Both the position numbers and the translations under genes were made by a program. A DNA stretch of 7,124 bases from an uncultured Collinsella sp. (GTDB lineage Bacteria; Actinomycetota; Coriobacteriia; Coriobacteriales; Coriobacteriaceae), in assembly GCA_900554455.1 (NCBI GenBank), contig USHT01000050.1, positions 1 to 7,124 on the forward strand. The letters run 5' to 3'. This document shows, piece after piece, positions 1-4,822 of the stretch (within the stretch, counting starts at the first letter, position 1; the number at the start of each line of letters is the position of its first letter). Under the pieces are notes generated by a model, which saw only the letters and a program-made list of their open reading frames with translations, did no database searches and was not told the origin of the DNA.

Positions 1-401
1 GGAACCTTCTTGAGCTCGAGCGTAAATGCCATGTTCTCGTACACCGTCATATTGGGGTACAGAGCGTAGCTCTGGAACACCATGGCGATGTCGCGGTCCT
101 TGGGCGCCACGTCGTTGACACGCTTGCCGTCGATGAGCACATCGCCCGAGGTAATGTCCTCCAGGCCGGCGACCATGCGCATCGTCGTGGACTTACCGCA
201 GCCAGAGGGGCCAACGAGGACGACGAACTCCTGGTCGTGAACGGTGAGGTTGAAGTCCTCTACAGCGAGCACGCCATCCTCGGTAACCTTAAGGTTATGC
301 TTCTTCTCCTCGGTCTTCTTCTTTTTGCCAAAGAAGCCCTTCTTTTTTGACTCGTTGTTGGGATACACCTTCTGAACATGTTTGAGAACGATCTCGGCCA
401 T
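1..401 (-). CDS. Sugar ABC transporter ATP-binding protein, MsmK/UgpC type (N-terminal 133 residues; rest beyond window)
   Basis: This is the cytoplasmic ATPase that powers the CUT1 sugar importer encoded upstream of it; MsmK/UgpC-type subunits often serve several importers. The start ATG at 401 is preceded by GAAAGG about 7 bases upstream. Visible parts: first strand [14 protein letters not shown] (1-14), second strand AVEDFNLTV (46-54), Walker [10 protein letters not shown] (64-72) with K70 and S71, and a Q-loop segment FQSYALYP. Signature motif, Walker B and the regulatory C-terminal domain lie outside the window. Oddity: residues 15-44 form a lysine-rich insertion (two KKK/KKKK clusters around GFFG) between the first two strands, where typical MsmK proteins have only a few residues. 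It is the last visible gene of the operon, 68 bases after the second permease. The family is certain; which sugar it serves is not. Confidence 0.95.
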   Translation of the reverse strand, partial: MAEIVLKHVQKVYPNNESKKKGFFGKKKKTEEKKHNLKVTEDGVLAVEDFNLTVHDQEFVVLVGPSGCGKSTTMRMVAGLEDITSGDVLIDGKRVNDVAPKDRDIAMVFQSYALYPNMTVYENMAFTLELKKV

Positions 402-408
402 GTCTCTA

Positions 409-421
409 CCTTTCGATATGC
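409..421 (-). repeat. GCATATYGAAAGG element, copy 2 (ATPase ribosome-binding site)
   Basis: Reading the minus strand, GCATATCGAAAGG directly follows a GC-rich hairpin, and its AAAGG end is the Shine-Dalgarno of the ATPase gene. The same 13-mer, with one C/T difference, sits in the same place before the MalF-type permease at 2172-2184. The sequence identity is seen directly; a common regulatory purpose is inferred. Confidence 0.6.
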
Positions 422-444
422 GGCGCCGCGCTGAGGGGCGCCGC
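420..444 (-). other. Intercistronic GC-rich hairpin between second permease and ATPase
   Basis: This is a perfect 8-bp inverted repeat, GCGGCGCC at 420-427 against GGCGCCGC at 437-444, with a 9-base loop. It lies 25 bases after the permease stop codon and just before the ATPase ribosome-binding site. No T-run follows on the minus strand, so it is not a standard intrinsic terminator. A role in mRNA stability or in partial attenuation, lowering ATPase relative to permease, is an inference from similar hairpins in other sugar ABC operons. Confidence 0.6.
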
Positions 445-469
445 AGAAACTTGCAAAACAGTTACGGCA

Positions 470-1309
470 TCAGCCCTTGACGGCACCTGCCACAACGCCG
501 TCAATGATGTACTTCTGGCAGAAGATGTACATGATGACGATGGGGATGACGACCATCATGATGCATGCCATCATGGGGCCGAGCTCGACGTGGCCATAGC
601 CGCCACGGAAGTACTGGATCAAGATAGGAATGGTCTTGTACTTGGTGGAGTCGAGCGTAAGGTAGGGCAGCAGATAGTCGTTCCAGACCCACATGGTCTC
701 GAGGATGCCGACCGAAAGATAGGTGGGCTTCATAATGGGAAGGACGATCTTAAAGAACACCTGGACCGGGTTGCAGCCGTCGATCATGGCCGCTTCCTCA
801 ATCTCGAGCGGGATGTTCTTGACGAAGCCGGCGAACATAAAGACCGCGAGGCCCGCGCCAAAACCAAGGTAGATGAAGCAGATGTTAAACGGCGTGTTAA
901 AGCCGATGCGGTCCGCCAAATTGGACAGCGTGAACATGAGCATCTGGAACGGCACGACCATCGAGAACACGAACAGGTAATAGAAGAAGTTCGAGATCTT
1001 GTTGTTGACACGAACCACGTACCAAGCGCACATGGAGCAGCACACCAAGATCAGCACGACCGACGTGACCGTGATGATGAGCGAGTACATAAATGCCGAG
1101 GCAAAGCCCTGCTCGTTAAGGGCGTGCATGTAGTTTGCGAGGCCGTTGAACGTCTCGGGCGTGAGCAGATCGAATGCCGTGGTGGTGCTGATTGCGGTCG
1201 CTTTCTTAAAAGAATTAAGCGCAATCATGAACACGGGGTAGATCCATGCGAGCGACAGAATCGTAAAGAAGATCGAGAGCGCGCGGTTGATAGCCTTATC
1301 GCGTTTCAT
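470..1309 (-). CDS. Carbohydrate ABC transporter permease, MalG type (CUT1)
   Basis: The 279-residue inner-membrane permease pairs with the product of the overlapping upstream gene to form the sugar channel. Hydrophobic segments lie near residues 11-31, 74-99, 107-128, 143-163, 197-210 and 247-264, consistent with a six-helix MalG fold. The EAA loop that docks on the ATPase is at 171-191, with E172-A-A, G178 and L190-P191. Length is normal for the family. The start ATG (1307-1309) overlaps the stop of the upstream permease by one base (TAATG) and has a perfect AAGGAGGT ribosome-binding site 9 bases upstream, so translational coupling is likely. The C-terminal end DGVVAGAVKG is typical of MalG-like permeases. 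The transported sugar cannot be read from the sequence. Confidence 0.95.
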   Translation of the reverse strand: MKRDKAINRALSIFFTILSLAWIYPVFMIALNSFKKATAISTTTAFDLLTPETFNGLANYMHALNEQGFASAFMYSLIITVTSVVLILVCCSMCAWYVVRVNNKISNFFYYLFVFSMVVPFQMLMFTLSNLADRIGFNTPFNICFIYLGFGAGLAVFMFAGFVKNIPLEIEEAAMIDGCNPVQVFFKIVLPIMKPTYLSVGILETMWVWNDYLLPYLTLDSTKYKTIPILIQYFRGGYGHVELGPMMACIMMVVIPIVIMYIFCQKYIIDGVVAGAVKG

Positions 1310-2163
1310 TACTGCTGCACCTCCTTGGACCTCGTGGCCTTAAGCTGGATCATGGAGATGGCCACGACCAGGATGCAGAAGATAACCGCCTTGGCCTGAC
1401 CAATGCCCTGCCATGCGATACCGGCACGCGAATAGAACGTGTTGTAGATGTTCAGGGCGAGCATCTCGGTGGAGTGCGCGGGGGCGCCGCCGGTAAGGGC
1501 GAGGTTCTGGTCGAACAGCTTAAAGCCGTTGGTGATGGACAGGAACAGGCAGATGGTGATGGTCGGCATCAGGTTGGGGATCTTAACCTTCCAAAACGTC
1601 TGCCATGCCGTAGCGCCATCGACCTTGGCGGCCTCGATGTAGTCAGACGGGATGGACTGCAGACCGGCGATGTAGATGATCATCATGTAGCCGACCTGCT
1701 GCCACAGGGTCAGGATGATAAGGCCCCAGAAGCCAGCAGCAGAGTTAAGAGCGATGAGCTGGGCGCCCACGTTGGAGAGCAGGCAGTTGATCAGAATCTG
1801 CCAAATGTAACCCAGCACAATGCCGCCGATCAGGTTAGGCATAAAGAAAATCGTACGGAAGATGTTGGTGCCTTTGAGCGCCTTGCGGGTGAGCGCCTGC
1901 GCAATGGCCAGGGCGATCACGTTGATGAGCACCGTCGACAGGAAGGCAAACGCCACGGTAAAGAAGAACGACGTGGAGAACTGCGGATCGGACAGCGCGC
2001 GCACGTAGTTCTCGATACCGACAAAGTGCGCGTTACTAATGATAATAAACTGGCAGAACGAGAGATAGAAGCCCTGGATAAAGGGGATCACGAACCCGAT
2101 CATAAACGCCAGGCACGTGGGCAGCATAAAGAGCGGCCACCAGCGCTTGAGTGCTTTGCCCAT
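1309..2163 (-). CDS. Carbohydrate ABC transporter permease, MalF/LacF type (CUT1)
   Basis: The 284-residue inner-membrane permease is the MalF-side partner of the channel. Hydrophobic segments fall near residues 10-33, 66-90, 104-128, 145-168, 200-212 and 257-273. The EAA loop is at 177-196, with E177-A-A, G183 and I195-P196. The protein lacks the large periplasmic P2 domain of enterobacterial MalF, as is usual for LacF/MsmF-like permeases. The start ATG at 2163 has GAAAGG 8 bases upstream, within a 13-base element shared with the ATPase gene. It lies 87 bases after the binding-protein stop codon, with a strong hairpin in the gap, which could let the binding protein be made in excess. The 3' end contains the ribosome-binding site of the next permease. 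Confidence 0.95.
   Translation of the reverse strand: MGKALKRWWPLFMLPTCLAFMIGFVIPFIQGFYLSFCQFIIISNAHFVGIENYVRALSDPQFSTSFFFTVAFAFLSTVLINVIALAIAQALTRKALKGTNIFRTIFFMPNLIGGIVLGYIWQILINCLLSNVGAQLIALNSAAGFWGLIILTLWQQVGYMMIIYIAGLQSIPSDYIEAAKVDGATAWQTFWKVKIPNLMPTITICLFLSITNGFKLFDQNLALTGGAPAHSTEMLALNIYNTFYSRAGIAWQGIGQAKAVIFCILVVAISMIQLKATRSKEVQQ
1319..1326 (-). promoter_or_regulatory. Perfect Shine-Dalgarno inside the MalF-type permease gene
   Basis: AAGGAGGT lies within the last codons of the upstream permease, 9 bases before the overlapping TAATG junction at 1307-1311. It is the best ribosome-binding site in the window and supports efficient, coupled reinitiation, so that both permease halves are made in equal amounts. 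Confidence 0.8.
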
Positions 2164-2171
2164 AGAAGGGT

Positions 2172-2184
2172 CCTTTCAATATGC
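2172..2184 (-). repeat. GCATATYGAAAGG element, copy 1 (MalF-type permease ribosome-binding site)
   Basis: GCATATTGAAAGG on the minus strand overlaps the foot of the hairpin at 2184-2219 and supplies the Shine-Dalgarno of the MalF-type permease. It differs by one base from the copy at 409-421. Confidence 0.6.
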
Positions 2185-2219
2185 AGGGGGCGGGCAAACC
2201 AACGTCTGCCCGCCCCCTG
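2184..2219 (-). other. Strong intercistronic hairpin after the binding-protein gene
   Basis: This is a perfect 13-bp inverted repeat, CAGGGGGCGGGCA at 2184-2196 against its complement at 2207-2219, with a 10-base loop. It begins 31 bases after the binding-protein stop codon. The following minus-strand bases (CATATTG) are not T-rich, so it does not look like a full intrinsic terminator. Hairpins in this position in binding-protein operons commonly protect the upstream message or attenuate downstream genes, giving excess binding protein over permease. That role is inferred here. Confidence 0.7.
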
Positions 2220-2250
2220 TCGCTAATCAGATAGCTTGGGCAGCAACTAC

Positions 2251-3567
2251 TTACTCGGAAGCAGCCTTCTCGGTCTTCCAGCCATCGACGAAGGCGTTCT
2301 TGACGCCGTCCCACTTGCTGTTGTCGGCAGCGTAGGCAATCAGAGCCTGCTTGAGGTTCTTCTTCCACTCCTCGGAGGGGATGTAGACGAAGTCCCAAGC
2401 GACGGTCTTCTTGCCGTCCTTGGCCATGGCAACGGCCTGCTGCGAGAAGACGTTGGTGGTCTCCTTAGCGCTCTTGAACGGGGCGGTCAGACCCATCTTG
2501 TCAGCGATGATGCTGGTGGCGGTGTCAGAAGTGACGCACCAATACATGAAGTCCTCGGTGGCCTTCTGGGCATCCTCGGAAGCCTGGGAACTGACGCACC
2601 AGTAGTTCTCGCCGCCGGAGCACAGGCCCTGGTTCTCCTCGCCGTCAACACCGATGTAGATGGGCATCATGCCAATCTGATCGTCGGTCATGCCGGCCTT
2701 GACGAGGTCAGAGTAGGCCCAAGAGCCGTTCTGGTAGAAGACGGCCTTGCCGGTTGCGAACTCGTTAGTGGCGTCGTCACCGGTCTTGGAGGCGAGCTGC
2801 GAAGGATCGCAGGTGGAGTCGGTGATGTACAGGTCGAAGATCTGCTTGTAGTTGTCGAGGAACTCACCCTTGATCTCGTCGTCCTCCTGGTTGTGCTCCT
2901 TCTCGAACTCGTAGTAGAGCGGCATGTTGGCAAGGTGGGTGGTGTAGCGCCAGCTGGAGGAGTCATCCATGCCGGCAGAAGTGAAGGCACCCTCAATGCC
3001 AAGCTCGTCCTTGCGGGCCTGAATGTCGTCGGCACAAGCCTTCAGCTTGTCGAAGGAGTTGATGTCCTCGGCCTTGTAGCCAGCCTTCTCGAGCAGCTGC
3101 TTGTTGTAAATAATGCCGAAGCTCTCCTGAACCCAGTCGATGCACACATCCTTGCCGTCGGACTGCAGAGCCAGGGAGTCGTCAATGAGCTCACCGCGGA
3201 GCTTGGTATCGGACAGGTCGGCGCAGTAATCCTTCCAGTTCTTAAGACCGGTGGGGCCGTTGACCTGGAACAGGGTCGGAGCGGAGCTCTTGGACATCTC
3301 GGACTTGAGCTTCTCCTCGTAGGTGTTGGAGGCGGCGGTCACGATCTTGACCTCGACGCCCTTCTCCTTCTTATAGGCCTTGGCGATTTCCTTCCACTCC
3401 TTGTCGACCTCGGGCTTGAATTGGAGGAAGTAGACCTCGGCAGCGTCACCAGAAGCAGAGGAGCCGGAGCCGGCGGAGCCGCCGCAGCCCACGAGACCCA
3501 GACCAAGAACCGCAGCCGCGGAACCAGCAAAGCCCAGGAACTGCCTTCTGCTCATTTCGTTCTTCAT
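2251..3567 (-). CDS. Sugar ABC transporter solute-binding lipoprotein with Tat-type signal
   Basis: The 438-residue extracytoplasmic receptor captures the sugar and delivers it to the permease pair. The signal peptide has a twin-arginine motif SRRQFLGF (R7, R8), a short hydrophobic stretch and a lipobox LVGC with C28 as the lipidated cysteine, followed by a Gly/Ser-rich tether. The body reads as a family-1 CUT1 binding protein, including the characteristic segment GKAVFYQNGSWAY and aromatic-rich stretches. Seven cysteines follow C28, which is many for such a protein. I chose the ATG at 3567, with AAAGGGTGG as ribosome-binding site; the same frame extends to a GTG at 3585, but that GTG lies upstream of the ribosome-binding site. 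It is the first gene of the ABC operon. The ligand is unknown; the nearby TreR-like regulator and alpha-glucoside PTS suggest an alpha-glucoside. Confidence 0.93.
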   Translation of the reverse strand: MKNEMSRRQFLGFAGSAAAVLGLGLVGCGGSAGSGSSASGDAAEVYFLQFKPEVDKEWKEIAKAYKKEKGVEVKIVTAASNTYEEKLKSEMSKSSAPTLFQVNGPTGLKNWKDYCADLSDTKLRGELIDDSLALQSDGKDVCIDWVQESFGIIYNKQLLEKAGYKAEDINSFDKLKACADDIQARKDELGIEGAFTSAGMDDSSSWRYTTHLANMPLYYEFEKEHNQEDDEIKGEFLDNYKQIFDLYITDSTCDPSQLASKTGDDATNEFATGKAVFYQNGSWAYSDLVKAGMTDDQIGMMPIYIGVDGEENQGLCSGGENYWCVSSQASEDAQKATEDFMYWCVTSDTATSIIADKMGLTAPFKSAKETTNVFSQQAVAMAKDGKKTVAWDFVYIPSEEWKKNLKQALIAYAADNSKWDGVKNAFVDGWKTEKAASE

Positions 3568-3590
3568 TACAATCCACCCTTTCACACCGT

Positions 3591-3609
3591 GGCGGCACCC
3601 TTTGCCGCC
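3591..3609 (-). other. 5' UTR hairpin upstream of the binding-protein gene
   Basis: This perfect 7-bp stem (GGCGGCA on each strand side) has a 5-base loop and ends 23 bases before the ATG. On the minus strand the loop reads AAGGG. The string AAAGGGTG spans loop and stem and occurs again as the real ribosome-binding site, so the hairpin holds a second copy of the Shine-Dalgarno. It could stabilise the 5' end of the message or stand by ribosomes; neither is shown. Confidence 0.5.
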
Positions 3610-3675
3610 GCCTTCGGAGATTGCCTCGGGGACTTTGCCCCTTTTGCTGATTTGTACAATACGCTATTTGACTAG

Positions 3676-3687
3676 TTGTTTGAACAA
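3676..3687. promoter_or_regulatory. Candidate TreR-like operator, ABC-operon-proximal
   Basis: TTGTTTGAACAA is an inverted repeat (TTGTT, 2 bases, AACAA) with partial symmetry extending to 3673-3690. It matches the TTGTWTRAAC consensus shared by four sites in this window and keeps the TTGT-N4-ACAA core that I recall for Bacillus TreR operators (TTGTATATACAA). It lies 75 bases, about seven helical turns, from the site at 3751. Confidence 0.5.
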
Positions 3688-3730
3688 GTATTACTAGAGC
3701 GGTAGAAAAACTTCGGTGAACGGTAATTTC

Positions 3731-3750
3731 AACTTGATACTTGACAAGTT
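3731..3750. promoter_or_regulatory. Inverted repeat AACTTG-N8-CAAGTT
   Basis: This is a perfect 6-bp inverted repeat with an 8-base spacer. A smaller palindrome, ACTTGACAAGT at 3739-3749, is nested in its right part. It directly abuts the operator-like site at 3751-3762. It may be part of a composite operator or a site for a second regulator; no known family was recognised. Confidence 0.35.
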
Positions 3751-3762
3751 TTGTATAAACAA
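3751..3762. promoter_or_regulatory. Candidate TreR-like operator, distal
   Basis: TTGTATAAACAA differs by one base from the TreR operator TTGTATATACAA that I recall from Bacillus, and has 5 of 6 symmetric base pairs. It matches the TTGTWTRAAC consensus found four times here. It lies 184 bases upstream of the binding-protein start codon. Confidence 0.55.
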
Positions 3763-3783
3763 TTATTTGTTATCGAATGCAGA

Positions 3784-3832
3784 GAAAACGCCCGATCAAG
3801 CCGATGCATTGTCGGTTTGACCGGGCGTTTTC
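3784..3832 (-). terminator. Intrinsic terminator of the GntR-family regulator gene
   Basis: An outer 11-bp stem, GAAAACGCCCG at 3784-3794 against CGGGCGTTTTC at 3822-3832, continues after one mismatch into an inner stem of about 10 pairs (two G-T wobbles) closed by a 5-base loop. Reading the minus strand, the stem ends in TTTTC. It begins 42 bases after the regulator stop codon. The A-run on the other side gives it a T-run in both directions, so it can act bidirectionally and would shield the ABC operon from readthrough. Confidence 0.88.
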
Positions 3833-3873
3833 GCTTTGAGGGCATGAGTCTCGTCAGGCTGCGAGCTAGCCGG

Positions 3874-4593
3874 CTATCGCTTGGAGTTGACGCGGTAGTG
3901 GAAGATCTCAGGATGCGTACGGGCGTGCGTAACCTCGAACAAAATGCCATCCGAGGTGTATGACTGGCTCTCCATGACGGCGACACAGTTGTATTTGCCA
4001 AGGTCCAAGTAGCTGCAGTCCTCATCGTTGGCAAGCTCGACGCTCACTGTACGGCGACTCGCCATCACCTTGACGCCGCGTTTGTGCTCCAGATAGTCGT
4101 AAATTGACTTTGCGGCGATCTCGGGCGTCAGACCCTTGGCGATCGACTCCAAAAAGTAACCATGGTCTACTTGGCGCGCATTGCCGTTAAGGCTTCGGAC
4201 ACGCACCACGCGAATCAACTCCTCGCCCACCTTAAAGCCCAAGCGACGAGAGAGCTGCTCGGTGCAAATCAAATGCTCAAAAGACTTAACGTCCGTCGAT
4301 GCAACGGCATTGTTGCGCTTTGCAAATTCGCCAAACGACTCAACTTCCTCGAGTGCGCCCAACATGTCGGTTTCGCCCTTAAGCCAAATAACGCGCACGC
4401 CCTTGCCGTGTATGGGCTGCACAAACATCCCGTCGGCCAGCATGCTCAAAGCGCGGCGGACGGTATTGCGCGTGCAGCCAAATTCCGCGGTCAGCTCGGC
4501 TTCGGTTGGCAGCATCTCCTGAAACGCATAGGTCCCATTAATGATGCGCGAGCGTATTTCTCGGTAGATTCCTTCGTATATCGCTTTTGGCAT
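3874..4593 (-). CDS. GntR/HutC-family transcriptional regulator, TreR-like
   Basis: This 239-residue regulator has an N-terminal winged helix (about 1-68), with recognition helix TRNTVRRALSML (41-52) and wing GKGVRV (63-68). A UTRA effector domain follows (about 88-235). Features shared with Bacillus TreR as I recall it are the SFGEFAKR segment, SIYDYLE (163-169) and LDLGKYN (197-202). TreR represses trehalose PTS genes and is released by trehalose-6-phosphate, so a sugar-phosphate effector is plausible but not proven. The start ATG at 4593 has GAGGTG 5 bases upstream. It is transcribed divergently from the PTS gene and in the same direction as the ABC operon, from which the terminator at 3784-3832 separates it. 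Four operator-like sites nearby suggest control of both importers plus autoregulation. Family assignment is firm; the TreR subgroup is moderate. Confidence 0.9.
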   Translation of the reverse strand: MPKAIYEGIYREIRSRIINGTYAFQEMLPTEAELTAEFGCTRNTVRRALSMLADGMFVQPIHGKGVRVIWLKGETDMLGALEEVESFGEFAKRNNAVASTDVKSFEHLICTEQLSRRLGFKVGEELIRVVRVRSLNGNARQVDHGYFLESIAKGLTPEIAAKSIYDYLEHKRGVKVMASRRTVSVELANDEDCSYLDLGKYNCVAVMESQSYTSDGILFEVTHARTHPEIFHYRVNSKR

Positions 4594-4628
4594 TGTTTCA
4601 CCTCTACATTATTTATTTCCGGCTAGGC

Positions 4629-4637
4629 ACGATAGCA
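4629..4637 (-). promoter_or_regulatory. Possible extended -10 element of the regulator gene
   Basis: The minus strand reads TGCTATCGT, an extended -10 form (TG-N-TATCGT), which would place the transcription start about 28 bases before the ATG. No good -35 is present. The operator-like copy at 4648-4657 would overlap the -35 position, fitting autorepression. Confidence 0.3.
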
Positions 4638-4647
4638 TTTCTTAAAG

Positions 4648-4657
4648 TTGTTTAAAC
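4648..4657. promoter_or_regulatory. Candidate TreR-like operator, regulator side
   Basis: TTGTTTAAAC contains the perfect palindrome GTTTAAAC and is identical to the copy at 4770-4779. Unlike the two sites before the ABC operon, the outer ACAA half is not complete. It lies where the -35 region of the regulator promoter would be. Confidence 0.45.
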
Positions 4658-4672
4658 CGAATATCGGTAAAG

Positions 4673-4704
4673 CGACAGGATTTAACCGTTGACGGTTTCT
4701 GTCG
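4673..4704 (+). other. Nested inverted repeat, AACCGT-TG-ACGGTT inside CGACAG/CTGTCG
   Basis: The inner repeat AACCGT/ACGGTT (4684-4697) is perfect with a 2-base centre. The outer CGACAG (4673-4678) and CTGTCG (4699-4704) are also perfectly complementary, with an asymmetric 5/1 bulge between them. The right outer arm overlaps the left arm of the next hairpin (4701-4741). It could be a DNA-binding site or, if transcribed, one of two alternative RNA folds. Confidence 0.4.
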
Positions 4705-4741
4705 TGCCCAAATCGGTTTCGCTCAAAACTGCCGGCACGAC
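4701..4741 (+). other. Two-part stem-loop upstream of the PTS gene
   Basis: GTCGTGCC (4701-4708) pairs perfectly with GGCACGAC (4734-4741), and an inner stem CGGTTT/AAACTG (4714-4719 with 4726-4731, one G-T wobble) closes a 6-base loop. No T-run follows, so it is not a terminator by itself. It shares bases 4701-4704 with the preceding inverted repeat, so the two folds exclude each other. Confidence 0.4.
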
Positions 4742-4756
4742 AATCGTCTGGTCCTC

Positions 4757-4762
4757 TACAAT
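4757..4762 (+). promoter_or_regulatory. Possible -10 element of the PTS-phosphatase gene
   Basis: TACAAT matches the -10 consensus at 5 of 6 positions. No recognisable -35 lies 16-18 bases upstream. Transcription would start near 4769, exactly where the operator-like TTGTTTAAAC (4770-4779) begins, which is a natural place for a repressor site. Confidence 0.35.
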
Positions 4763-4769
4763 GAATCCA

Positions 4770-4779
4770 TTGTTTAAAC
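4770..4779. promoter_or_regulatory. Candidate TreR-like operator, PTS side
   Basis: This second copy of TTGTTTAAAC is identical to 4648-4657 and 122 bases away from it. It lies just downstream of the possible -10 at 4757-4762 and 43 bases before the PTS start codon, so a bound repressor would block initiation or early elongation. Confidence 0.45.
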
Positions 4780-4822
4780 GTTTCCCCACGCGCAACGCGC
4801 CTCGATATTCGGAAGGCAGAAC

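Larger units (their letters stand above)
3568..3873 (-). promoter_or_regulatory. Control region of the ABC operon and 3' flank of the regulator gene
   Basis: This 306-base gap has no supported gene. From right to left it holds the terminator of the regulator gene (3784-3832), an operator-like site (3751-3762), an inverted repeat AACTTG-N8-CAAGTT (3731-3750), a second operator-like site (3676-3687), and a 5' UTR hairpin (3591-3609). No convincing -35/-10 pair could be chosen on the minus strand; TATTGT at 3656-3661 and TAATAC at 3688-3693 are weak -10 candidates without a good -35. The DNA is AT-rich compared with the genes, as expected for a promoter region. Confidence 0.6.
4594..4822. promoter_or_regulatory. 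Divergent control region between regulator and PTS-phosphatase gene
   Basis: This 229-base gap has no supported gene. It holds two copies of TTGTTTAAAC (4648-4657 and 4770-4779), a cluster of overlapping inverted repeats (4656-4741), weak promoter elements for both directions, and the two ribosome-binding sites (GAGGTG at 4599-4604 minus; GGAAGG at 4811-4816 plus). Confidence 0.65.

Noticed and set aside
340..350. A AAA AAG slippery heptamer, in phase, in the ATPase lysine-rich insertion (possible -1 frameshift)
   Set aside because: The phase is right, but only a weak A/T-rich hairpin overlaps it. The -1 frame soon reaches a stop, and A-runs are expected in lysine-rich coding DNA.
590..1399. 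Plus-strand frame of 269 codons opposite the MalG-type permease
   Set aside because: The Arg/Asp/His-rich product has no recognisable fold and mirrors a hydrophobic permease on the other strand.
2184..2219. Hairpin read as a full operon terminator after the binding-protein gene
   Set aside because: No T-run follows on the minus strand, and the downstream permease has a good ribosome-binding site right after it with no obvious new promoter.
1474..2226. Plus-strand frame of 250 codons opposite the MalF-type permease
   Set aside because: It has the same charged antisense composition, no ribosome-binding site and no domain.
3567..3585. GTG at 3585 as the binding-protein start
   Set aside because: The sequence AAAGGGTGG lies between this GTG and the ATG at 3567, at the right distance to be the ribosome-binding site of the ATG. 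The twin-arginine motif also sits properly close to that ATG.
2236..3675. Long plus-strand open frame (479 codons) opposite the binding-protein gene
   Set aside because: The translation is Val/Leu/Gly-rich and low in complexity, as expected for the antisense of a Lys/Glu/Asp-rich gene. It has no domain, and the opposite strand encodes a clear lipoprotein.
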